Source of the DNA: Oncomelania hupensis
Lineage: Eukaryota; Mollusca; Gastropoda; Littorinimorpha; Pomatiopsidae
Length of the DNA stretch: 64,000 nucleotides
Reading direction: 5' to 3'
Assembly: GCA_036898135.1 (NCBI GenBank)
Contig: CM072512.1
Coordinates: 13,870,425 to 13,934,424 of the forward strand
Shown: in pieces, positions 20,214 to 31,200 of the stretch
Numbering within the stretch: the first letter of the stretch is position 1
How the letters are laid out: the number at the start of each line of letters is the position of its first letter
Notes under the pieces: generated by a model
What the model was told of the DNA's origin: nothing
Databases searched by the model: none
The model's input: only the letters and a program-made list of their open reading frames with translations
Made by a program: the position numbers and the translations under genes

Positions 20214-20594
20214 TACAGGGTGTTCCAAAAGTCTTGAGCACATTTTGACATTGAATATTTCCGAAACTATTAAGGATATAAAAACGCATCTGGTAAATTC
20301 AGAAAGCTTGTAATCTCAATTTTTACATGGAATGTTCAAAGATGTTCAATGTGAGCACCATTGGTCACACGACACACATCAAGCCGATGGTCAAATTCTT
20401 GCCAAACGCGTCCCAGCATTTTTTGGTTGAGTGAACGCCATTAATGGGTCTGAAAAGAAATTAAAAAATCAACAGCTTTACAAAAAACTTAATGTAATTA
20501 GCTTTAAAATGGCACAACTTTTATCTTACTACCATTCATAGTAATTGAGATATGGGGACTTCAAATGTGCCCAAGACTTTTGGAACACCCTGTA
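20214..20594 (-). mobile_element. Non-autonomous Tc1/mariner-IS630-type transposon, 377 bp
   Basis: TIRs CAGGGTGTTCCAAAAGTCTT at 20,216 and inverted at 20,592 match at about 26 of 27 bases, and both ends abut TA. On the minus strand a transposase C-terminus survives: GRVWQEFDHRLDVCRVTNG, then AHIEHL-stop. It is an internal deletion derivative. Confidence 0.85.
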
Positions 20595-20999
20595 CTCTAA
20601 GGCTCCAGCAGTTACTCTTCATTGTATCTTGAGGTGTAGGATAGTACTGAATTTGTGGTAAGCTTGTATAAACAGCTTGACAACAGCTTAGCATCGATAA
20701 CGCTAAAAGGCTACCCCAGCATTGGCTGGGTGTTTTGGGGGCACAAAGAGTAAGCCTGAGTGCTAGGTTACTAATAGAATTCCGCGCTGTAGATATAATA
20801 CAAGACGATTCTTTCAATGGTTGTGCACGATTGGTACGTGGGGAGGCCTGGAGCTAGAACCAAGAAGACGGAATACAAATCACGTCTTTACGTGAACAAA
20901 ACAATATGCACACATGACACTATTCCCACCGCCAAGCGCTGCCGGAAGCCTGTACGTCGTGGGCCGGAAGTTACAATTCGCTCTTTCGCTCCACCCACC

Positions 21000-23700
21000 A
21001 CTTCCTGTAGCTTCCGGCTGCTTGCTGGATTCTGTCACTGTTGATTAACAAACCCAGTGTGATGTATTGGCGCATTTGCATTTCCGAGTCGTTAATGCAC
21101 AGTTTAGATCATTTAGAGGATTTATAAAACAAAAACAACCAGATGTTCTTATCTTTGTGTTTTTGCAGCGATTATGATGGTGACAGCATTCTTCTTTATG
21201 AATAGATGCACAAAGCACAGATTTATTTATTCTTTTTAAAAACCGTAGTGGTTCAGATGAAGAAAAAGACATGTAGTGGTTCAGTGTATAACAATATCAA
21301 AGAAATATAAGTCACGTTCGCTTGTCCTCACCTCATTTTCAAATATATATGTTCCTATGTTGGTGGATCTTCGACCGATTGAAATGTGGTAGTTCAAGTT
21401 GTTCTCTTCTTTAAGAGTCATAACAATCCATAATACAAAATCCATATTTCTTCTTTCTTTTTTACAGAATGAAACGCGGCCATAACCTACTGTTGGAAAT
21501 TATGCGAATTTTAGAAGTTGCTGGCATTTTCCATGTTAAAAGGTTTGAGTAATTTACTGAAGTTTTATCCCCCAAAGATGTTATTTCATATTCACACCGG
21601 AAAGAGAGAAAAAAATCCAAATTTCCATGCATTTTATTCACACATTCATCAAATCATTAAAATGTTGCTAACTTTCCATCCAGAAATATTATCCACACTT
21701 TCCATAAAATTCCAGTATTTACAATGCCAAAACTAGATTTGAATATCGTTGTTGAATGTTGTGAATATTTATTTTACTCACCTCCCCAAAAATTACTATG
21801 TTAGCCAGTGCTGCCTCAGTTTTATGTATTTTGTTGAAGTGTGATTTTGATGTTTGATGTATCAACATGCCTTCTCTGAAAAATGCCTGAACAATTTTTG
21901 TGTCGCCTGTAGAATATAATACTATATTTTAATATTATAATCAATGTAATCTAGTATCATTTTCTTATATGGCATTAGGTTTATTATATAGTTTGATGTT
22001 GTAAGAAATTATCCTTTCCTGTCATATACTAAATATATTGTGGTATTCTTGTATATGGTAGAAATGTACCGTTTGATATTTAAAATATATTGTATTTAAT
22101 ATGTTGAGATTCAAGATTTATTTTTTTTAATAAATCTAATTTCTTGCTCTTTTTGGAGCGTGATTATCGATATGTTTTAGAAAAATATAGTTTTATAATG
22201 TTTTTAACATTCTTATATAGCGCTTTTCCAGCTCAAGAGCTGCTCAAGGTGCTGGGAGAACTAGGAATAATGATAATCCAGTGTGCTAGCTTTAGAAAGT
22301 AAATATCATTTGGTAGATAATTTATGTTATTGTTATGTTTCATAATATCTCATCGTTGCCAGTGTTCCGTATCTAATTTATGAGGTTTTGTCCTTGATAA
22401 TGATTTAGTTGGCCCATCCAAAGTATAAAAAAAGCGAAATAATATTTTGTGAATTGTTCTGTTAGGAAAAAAGGCAATATACTTTAGATTTAGACATTTT
22501 AATTTACAAAAAGGATGAAGGTCTTACGCTATGAACCTATTGTTACAACCTGTTCTTGTTATAATGATTTACACAAGCACAAAAATGCAGGCACAAAAAT
22601 GCAGTCTTAAATGTAAAACTATTACGTTACTGAATACATACACTTAAAATACATGTACGCTAAAAAGTAATCATAATGATGACCGTGGTTCTATCATAAG
22701 CGGTGTTCGTTAATAACAGTTCTATAATACATTTTACTATTTTTGTCTTGGATCTGTATTGTACTTACTAACTGCGCTAAATTTCGCTGTGAAAATGTCG
22801 TCAAATTCTATTGTTTTACCTTGACGAGACATCTTTTTCTTGTGTGAGTGCAGTCACTGTGGCAAAGGCTGCTTATTTTATTTTATTGTACTTTATTTTA
22901 TTATTGTATTTTTTTTACAAACTGTATTTATTTATTTCTTTTTGTTTTTGTCTGTGGAATGTGCAGGTTTACTTATTGAGTTGAGTAATATGTTGTTTTA
23001 TTTTTTTATTCAAATGTGTGTGTATTAGTCTTTACGCACGGTTAACCGGTTCTGGGTAGAATTTTTCCAGTATAAAATACTGTTTAGAGAATATTTATAC
23101 CTCGATATATACTCAATTGAACATTGCATTTCGTTCTTTATGTTAAATGTGTAGCCTTGTTTTTGAATATAAATATGTTTTGGTCCCTGTGAATGAAATA
23201 TAGGTACACTTATGAAACTACACGAATTGGGTGCGTTGAGCGTGTGGCGTAGCCTACTTAATGAAATATTTTCTCTAGTTTCTGTGCATTGAATGTCTAT
23301 GTATATTGAAAAAAGAAAGTTTTTATGTGCGTGAAATATGTAGGTTCAGGTAATAGTATATCAACAGTATTTGTTTGTGGTTCTTTTTCAAAGTGTTGAT
23401 TGTTTAGATTACGCTCGTCAAACAATAATTATTTAATGTTTTCGTTTGGGTTGAACGTCTTCAGTTAACTTTTTGTTTTTAATCGTGCGTCGAATGTGTA
23501 GGTTTAGTTATTAAAATATTTTGATTCGTTTCCCGTGCGTTGGATGTGTAGTTTTCCATTAAAAAAAAAACAAACATTGTAAGAGGCCAGTGTATAAGTA
23601 TACAATCGTATTATCGCTGAAGTGCTATTCGCTGGTATCGTTTTGTAACACATACTGTTGAACATGTCAGCCTGCCTGGTTTTTGATAATAAAACTTTAA
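21000..23700 (+). other. T-rich, ORF-poor region ending in a poly(A) signal
   Basis: About 2.7 kb of T-rich plus-strand sequence with no supported ORF and a SINE-B scrap at 22,213-22,250. It looks like 3' UTR or a long non-coding RNA read on the plus strand, but no donor gene is proven. Confidence 0.35.
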
Positions 23701-23830
23701 AAAACGCACGTACTTGTATTTCCTGTAACGTGTGTGTTTGAGTGAGAGAGAAAAAGAGGGAGAGAGTGTTTGACCTCTCTATCTCTCTGTATGTGTGTGT
23801 TTGTTTGTAGGTGTGCGTGTGTGTGTGTAT
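23688..23830 (+). terminator. Candidate polyadenylation site
   Basis: AATAAA at 23,688-23,693 is followed 35-140 bp later by GT-rich stretches (about 23,728-23,830) resembling a downstream GU-rich element. The transcript it would serve is unknown. Confidence 0.4.
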
Positions 23831-24029
23831 GCTTTTGTTTCAACTTATGGAATCTAGAAACAAGCAGGTAGACACACTGATGTAGGCCCTACACACATAC
23901 AACAAGCTGGCATAGCAAGTTCTTAAACACACAAACCATAGAAAAGATTTTAAACTGCATAGCAATCTAACAACCCTAACAAATTTGCTTAATTTATTTG
24001 ACTCAGATCAGAATCATAGAGAATTCGAC

Positions 24030-24720
24030 TCCCTTTTGGATGCCGGGGTTTTCTGTATAAATAGTATCCCAACTTTGTGGAACGTAGTGCTTTCAATTAC
24101 CACTGTTTCTGTCATTCTCAATTGTTCTTTATCCTTCCTAATCTGTTCCATCAGTCTGCTATCTTCTATCTTCTTCGCTAAACCAGTCACTTACCTTTTC
24201 GAGTGAAAACTCTTTCCACACTCCTCATCTTTGTATGGGGTCTGTTAGGTCAGCTTGGGGATATTGGACGCTTTCTACCAAATGTTCACTAGGGCTTTCA
24301 ATGCCATTGAATGGTGTTATTATTTATCATTTTATGCATTTTATATGTATGTTTTTGGTTCATATTTAATAATGTTTACATTCCAATTTGTTTTTGTAAA
24401 CGGGCGTCCGATAAATTAGAGGACAGCCTCAGCGCCCCTTGCATGTGATGCCTTTGTTGTGAAGTGACCGGCTGATGGAGTGCCTTCAGTGTTCCTACTA
24501 GGGTTGTTTTAGCAGATCTTTTATGCATATCGGGGGTGAGTCCTCTTTCAACCAAGTTGTGGTCCCGATTCGGCTCTTTGCATTCCGCTGGACCCTATAA
24601 GCAATGACTAACTAACTAACTAACTAATGGGATGTTCGAATTGAATCACATAACACACAGAAACCACCCTATAAACAATGACTAACTAACTAATGGAATG
24701 TTCGAGTTGAATCACATAAC
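24030..24720 (+). mobile_element. Diverged R570 copy with duplicated (ACTA)n tail
   Basis: Aligns through most of the R570 body ('tctgtataaatagtatccca', 'ggacgctttctacc', 'cactagggcttt', 'attccgctggaccctata') but is clearly older. The (CTAA)n tail plus about 45 bp of flank is tandemly repeated at 24,600-24,720. Confidence 0.75.
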
Positions 24721-25264
24721 ACACAGAAACCATATAACAAGTTCAGCAACAATAATAACAGCAATAATAACAGCAAAAATAATAACAGCAACAATCTAAC
24801 AATAATAACACCAACCTGGAAATCAACAGCGATCATTTAATTTAAGGCATTATAATTTTAAAAAAAAAAGCGGCACCGTGAAAATAAAACAAAATTAAAT
24901 AATTAAATAATAACTGTACAATCAACAATGCTTTCGGTAATGAATAGCCTACAATTAATTATCACAGACATGGTTTTCATAATCACAAATAGCAGCCTGA
25001 AGTTGTAATTACGGATCGTAATTGTATCACAGATGTTTCAAATTTACAACAGAAATTATGACAGTGATCAGAATATAACACCCCTCCCCTCCCACCCTTC
25101 CAAAAAATTTAAATAAAAAAATGTATATATATAGTCTTATAAATGTCTCCAGAAACAAGGCATGTTTGTCTTTGTACGGTCATCTGGGAACACAGTTTTG
25201 CTATCTGAGAACATGCGAATGTCTCCAGATCCAAGGTAACTTTGAAAACGCAAGGAAAAAAAAG

Positions 25265-25415
25265 TTTCGTCTCCTCTAGGCGACGAATTAGGTCACGCTG
25301 TATTTGTTTCTAGGTCAACTGTCTTTTATGAACCGTTTGAGAATGTTTTCGAACCCATTATTGACGCCGGATAGTGTCCTCACTTGGTTCCATACAATTT
25401 AAGAATCCAAGAAGG
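25265..25415 (+). repeat. Dispersed repeat, second copy at 41,213-41,375 (-)
   Basis: 'gacgaattaggtcacgctgt', 'ggtcaactgtcttttatgaa', 'gacgccggatagtgtcctca' all recur inverted inside the TIR element at 41,058-41,509. Confidence 0.75.
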
Positions 25416-25603
25416 CAAATGGGTTTTGGGGACTGAAAAAGTGCATTTCCCTAGAGAAAAGGGTTAGGGCAAGGGCTAGGGATAGATCTACAACTAACCC
25501 TTACCCTAGTAGCATATTTCCGATGTTTCCGTCAACTGTAAACGGTGTTTTTGCATGTTCTCAGAAACAAGGAGTTCTCTCTCTCTCTTTCTCTCTCTCT
25601 CTA

Positions 25604-25704
<101 letters not shown>

Positions 25705-26114
25705 TCAAGAAATCTTTCATTACAATCATACAGTGAACATTTGGCATGTGGCTCATATTATACATTAGCAACATGCACACGCACTTGCGCACACTCACAC
25801 AGCGGGCAGACCTCACAGCTAAATAAAGAATACACGTATAGTCTTATACACACAGGATCACGGACAACTCCAAGCGATATACAACGCATAACCAGGCACA
25901 TAACAAATTACAAGTTTCCATACACAAAAGAAAACAAGGATGTTACATTTACATATGAAAAAATATCACCCACAAAGTAATAAATACACTTTAATAAAGT
26001 CACGAACTTTCATTGATTTAACATTCAACCAGTCCAGTCGAATTGTCTTTAATTTATAGCTCAGAGACCACGTCACAGGAGACAAAGACTGCAAACTACT
26101 TATCTTGAGAAGAC

Positions 26115-26452
26115 TTTATTGTGATGAGAACAGACAAAATGGCATAAACACTTCTCCACATTTACAAAAGTTCATTTTTTAGCCTCCAACCATAATACTT
26201 GTAACTTACCAAATGTGGTTTTGTCATGATGTTTCGTCATTGTGAACGCCACAGAAACCGCAAATGGCATCAGTAATAATCTGTAATAATTTCTCCTCAA
26301 GACAACTGTACCATTACAACAAAAACAACACGACAACATAAGCTTACTGTCAAAGTGTGCATGTGTCGTGTCTAGACCAATATTGCGCGGTTTCTAACAC
26401 CAACGACAAAAACGTCAGTCAATGCCTGTAAGACTGTTAAGTCACAAAACTG

Positions 26453-26532
<80 letters not shown>

Positions 26533-26560
26533 GTGAGTGTATGTCTAGTCCTTACTGACG
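26115..26560 (-). terminator. 3' UTR and likely poly(A) signal of the CNB-domain gene
   Basis: On the minus strand the stop codon at 26,561-26,563 is followed within about 35 bp by a (GA)n tract (26,456-26,528). AATAAA lies at about 26,115-26,120 (plus-strand TTTATT). No competing gene is seen in between. Confidence 0.45.
26456..26528. repeat. (CT)n microsatellite in the CNB gene 3' UTR
   Basis: About 36 units; (GA)n in the transcript. Confidence 0.95.
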
Positions 26561-26743
26561 TCATAAGGGCCCAGAGCGGAAGGAGTAGTGGCCGGGGATG
26601 CTGGGAAGGTACTGTTTTCTGCGGACCTGCCGGTCCCGGATGTCGGTTACTAGGCGACGGTAGACGCGCGCTCGGTGTGCCTCCCAGTTGACGTACTCCT
26701 GCAGGCGACTTTGCAAGGCATCGTCCGCTGGGTAGGGGTTTTC
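26561..26743 (-). CDS. CNBD2: CNB gene, last coding exon
   Basis: After 'catattgcag' it encodes 60 residues: ENPYPADDALQSRLQEY, VNWEAHRARVYRRLV and further to GHYSFRSGPL-stop. The PYP..ALQ..L..YVNWE block is the typical segment after the CNB domain in this family, and it joins the previous exon without a gap in phase 0. Confidence 0.8.
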   Translation of the reverse strand, partial: ENPYPADDALQSRLQEYVNWEAHRARVYRRLVTDIRDRQVRRKQYLPSIPGHYSFRSGPL

Positions 26744-27223
26744 CTGCAATATGGAGGCAATAGACACATGAATGCTGATACCTTAGCACAATGCATGCAG
26801 GCCTATCGACGACCCCAACACAAAAGCGTGCAAGAGGACGTTCACCAAGATTTCTCGGCTTATTCCCTTCTCGAGTCACAGGTAGAATGGTTTCTCGATA
26901 TTGGCGAAATGTTCGCTATGGAGGCTAATTGTACTTGGTCAATGCCCCTGTGCTCGTATCAACATTGAAGTTTTAACTTCCACCCTCGCCATGGGAGATA
27001 CGGCCGACGGGGCTAACCATCCAAGGAAAGAGGGGTAGGAACCTAAATCAACACTGAACCACCAGAGCAAGTATACTGTTAAGACGGACGAGCGAAATAT
27101 TGGCATTTTATCTTGCCCACCGCAGCACTCGAACCTGGGTCATCGACGTGCCAGGCGAACGCTCTACCACAGAGCTGCGGCAACGGGTCTTCCTCAACTA
27201 TCTAAGCTTACTACAACCACTGC

Positions 27224-27301
<78 letters not shown>

Positions 27302-28128
27302 TGAGGATTTGTATAGAGCACATATTTCGCCGTAATCAAGGCGCTGACCGATACAGGATCTAACTCAAGCCTTTGGGCGCATCGTACCGCTCCAGACAAC
27401 TGAGCACAATCCTGGGCAGCCAGGGATGGGGGAGAAGGACCTAGGTGCATGCTGGGTGTGTTTTTGTCACCGGCACTCACCCGTCTAGGACATGAGCGTC
27501 AGGATTTTTAAAGTCCGTTATGATGGAATGTATGCGACACAGACTAGACCTCGGTTTATACTCTCATCCGAAGGAGTAGGAAAACGGGAGTAAAGCGTCT
27601 TTCCCAAGGACACAACACAATGCCCCGGCCTGGGCTCGAACCCGGGACCTTCAGACCCGCAATCCAAAGCTCTATCATTAGGTCACCGTGCCTCCTGCTA
27701 CCATTATATTACAACCACCACCATACTAAACTAATTTGATTTCGTTCATTTTAAAAACAAGGAACCGAATATCAAGATTTGGAACAAAAAACAACATAAA
27801 AGCTAACTCTAAGTCTAAGCGTGACAGGACAAGAGAGGAAATGAGTTTGGCTGTAGAAAAACCCATAGAATAGGGGCAGGGAATGGACTGAGGGGGTGAA
27901 GGGTAGGGGGTCTGCAAGACTATTTTAGCTCTCATTTCCTAAAGAAATAAACAAACATCCTTTACTATCTTCTTGCACATGCATGTTGTTTCGGAGAGTC
28001 AGGTGTAATCTCAGCTTGATGAAGTGGAGCAACTGTAGTCGATGTTTAGTTTCCCTGCTTGTCTGACAACCACCAAAGCATGTTAAGTAATCAGGCTTAT
28101 TGCTGCATACTATCTCCATCCGTATGAC

Positions 28129-28219
<91 letters not shown>

Positions 28220-31200
28220 GGTTTAAACAAATATTTAGCGCGATTTCCCAATAAAACTGAGCTCTAAGCGCATATTATTTATTAGCGATGAAAACAGCCA
28301 TTGTAAAATTCCTGTTGCCTTCTCTGCTTACATTACATGATTATTGCTTTATGTCCAGCGGACTCTTCCGAGCCAAATCAGGACCAGACAGCCCCTGATC
28401 CGCATAAAAGATCTGCTGAAACAACCCTAGTGGTAAAATTGAAGGCTCTCCACCAGCCAATCACTTTACAATAAAGACATCCCACGCAGGGGACGCTGAG
28501 GCTATACTCTAATTTATCGAACCCCCGTTTACAAAAACAAAATAGAATACAAACATCATTATAAATTATCAACAAAACACATACATATAAAATGCCTACA
28601 TTGCTAAATAATAACATCATAGGAAGCCCTAGTGACCACCTGGCAGAAAGCGTCCAATATTCCGAAGCTGATCCAACAGACATCACACACAAATAAGGAG
28701 TTTTGTCCCGGAAGAGTTTTTAAGAAAAAAGGTAGGTGACTGGTCTAGCCAAGAAGATAGTATAGCAGATTGATAGAACAGAGCAGGAATTAGAAAGAAC
28801 AAATGAGAAAGACAGCGACAATGGGAATTTAAAGCAATAAATTTCCAGAAAGTGGGGATACTATTTATACTGAAACCCCCGGCACCCCAACGGGGGTCCT
28901 TCTCTGCTTGCTCACAACAGCTTCAGACTAATGAAAGATAGACTACATGGGTTTAAATAATTAATCGCCTCTTTCAATTGTACCCTTTCTTTATACAGAA
29001 TGACCGGGTTAATTGACGAGCCCCTGTAGCTACTGAAATCTGACATATCGCTCCCTACCCCAATACGCTGTGCCATTGATCTCTCAACCGTAAGGTGTTG
29101 TTGCAAGAAGAGGAAGATAACCTGTACAAACAGCTTGAAGAACTTTGGACCTTGGTACTTTGATTGAACATACAACAACGATACAACAAATATTACATTA
29201 GGCTCCTTAGTAGTAGGTTCCAAAGTAGGAGAAAGGTGTCGATACTGGAACAGCGTTAAAGTTGGAACACCGCTTTCTCTCCTAGATCTGTATACACGTT
29301 CCTCGCTCACATTTGTTAAATATGCTCCGGGAATATATTAATTATGAGGATATTCCTTATAGGCAGGTATATCATTAAGATAATCATATGATTCCATATT
29401 TACGTACTCGTAACTATACAGTCGGAGTTTCCGTTTCTTCACCAAACGGAAACTCCGATGGTATGGCCACGTCACCAGATCATCAGGCCTTGCAAAGACC
29501 ATTCTGCAAGGCACAAGTGCAAGAAGGTAGAAGAAGAAGGAGACCGAAAAAGAGGTGGGAGGACAACATTCGAGAATGGACTGGTTTGACACTGAGCGAA
29601 GCCATCAGGGTTGCTGAGGACAGAGAAAGATGGAGTATGCTGGTTAGACGATCATCTGTGGTGCCCCTACGACCTCCGGGTTACGGGACAGGATAGGATA
29701 GGATAGGAACTATGCAGTTCTACTTTCTCAAAGTAAGCTTACAGCTTATGCAGTTCCACATTGGACTAGTGATTCTATATAGTTCCAATTTAAACGCCAT
29801 CGTTCCATACTGGTATAATAGGAACTGATAGTTCCAATAGATACTACTCTGTTCCACATTGACAGACTAAGAATTATTATATATGGTTCCAATCAACACC
29901 CTACTGTTCCAATATTGACGACTAAAGGAAAGTATTAAAAAAAACAATTCATAAGAAATATTGCTGTTAGATGCACAATTCTTCTTTAGTTAAAATTAAA
30001 GAGTGACACTCAATAAACATTCTGATATGAAAAAAAGTGCTGTACATATCTAAATTAAAGAGTTTTTTTTCCTTTTAATTAATAACGACAAATATGCATA
30101 ATACATGCTTTGGTTCATGCAATGGACTGGTTTTTATCAAATCTAATTAATTATAGCAATAAAAAACAAAAACAACAACAACAAAGATCACAATTTAATA
30201 CTAATTGTAATGGTAGTGGTAGTAATGATGGTGGTTGTAGTGGTGGTGGTGGTGGTGGTAATGATAATGGCAGTAATAACAGTTGTAATGATAATACGTT
30301 TATTTAATTTGTTTATCTTTTCATTTATTTTTGGGATCTATCTGAAAGGCCTGAAAAACAAAATGTAATACTTTAATACAGCATTATAAATGTGCACTTT
30401 TTTCCCCTAAATTGAAGAGTTATTTGACCCCGGTAGCACCCCGTTCCAATATTGACACCTTTCCCCTATGTGGTGCCCTGTAGCGAGACAAGAAGAGAGA
30501 GAGGAAAGAGGGAGAGGGATGAGGGGTGGGGGGGTGGTGGTGGTGGCGGGAAATGGGGATACACAACATAATATTACACAGCAAAAACGTCATTTCAAAA
30601 AGTCGAACAGACTCCTATGAGAAAACCAAACTTCTGTGGTTTGGGTGTGTGTGTTTTGTTTTGTTTCTTTTTCTAGGGAGAATCTAACTCAGGTTGTTCT
30701 GCACGCACGTCAAACGACTGCAGGCTAAGTCCAAATTCTGCAAGTGTTTTGTGGTTGTTGTTTTTGTTTGTTTTTAAAACCAATCTTATATAGCGCTTAT
30801 CCAACTCAAGAGCTGCTCAAGGCGCCGGTCGACACAAGATCTAACTCAAGCCGCTCGAGGGGCCCACGTGGACCGCTGAGTGTCTGTGTGCACTTAGCTT
30901 TGCCGTCTCGCATATCTATAATTCTGTAGCCACAAATACTCCGCATAAGAAGACTGTCGGACGTGGACAATTAACTCTAGGAGGCCTGTAGGTTAAGGGA
31001 AGCGCTGGGGTCATCGTCCGGTCACCTGTCTAGCAGATTCGGGAACAATATAGCTGCTGCCAGTAAATGAAAAACATGCTTTTTTTTCTTTTTTTTTAAA
31101 TGGCAGTGGATAGGCTTATCGCACATTCTTTCTCCTCCCACCCTCTCCCTTACATCCATTCCCCCTCCCTCCCTTTCCCTCTCTCTCATTCCCCATCTCT

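Noticed and set aside
27632..27695. Functional tRNA gene on the minus strand
   Set aside because: A and B box-like motifs are present, but the sequence continues as a SINE body with a (TAA)n tail and no good acceptor stem is visible.
28378..28692. Calling the R570 ORF a host gene
   Set aside because: The same ORF occurs in several dispersed retroposon copies with target duplications; kept only as a feature of the repeat.
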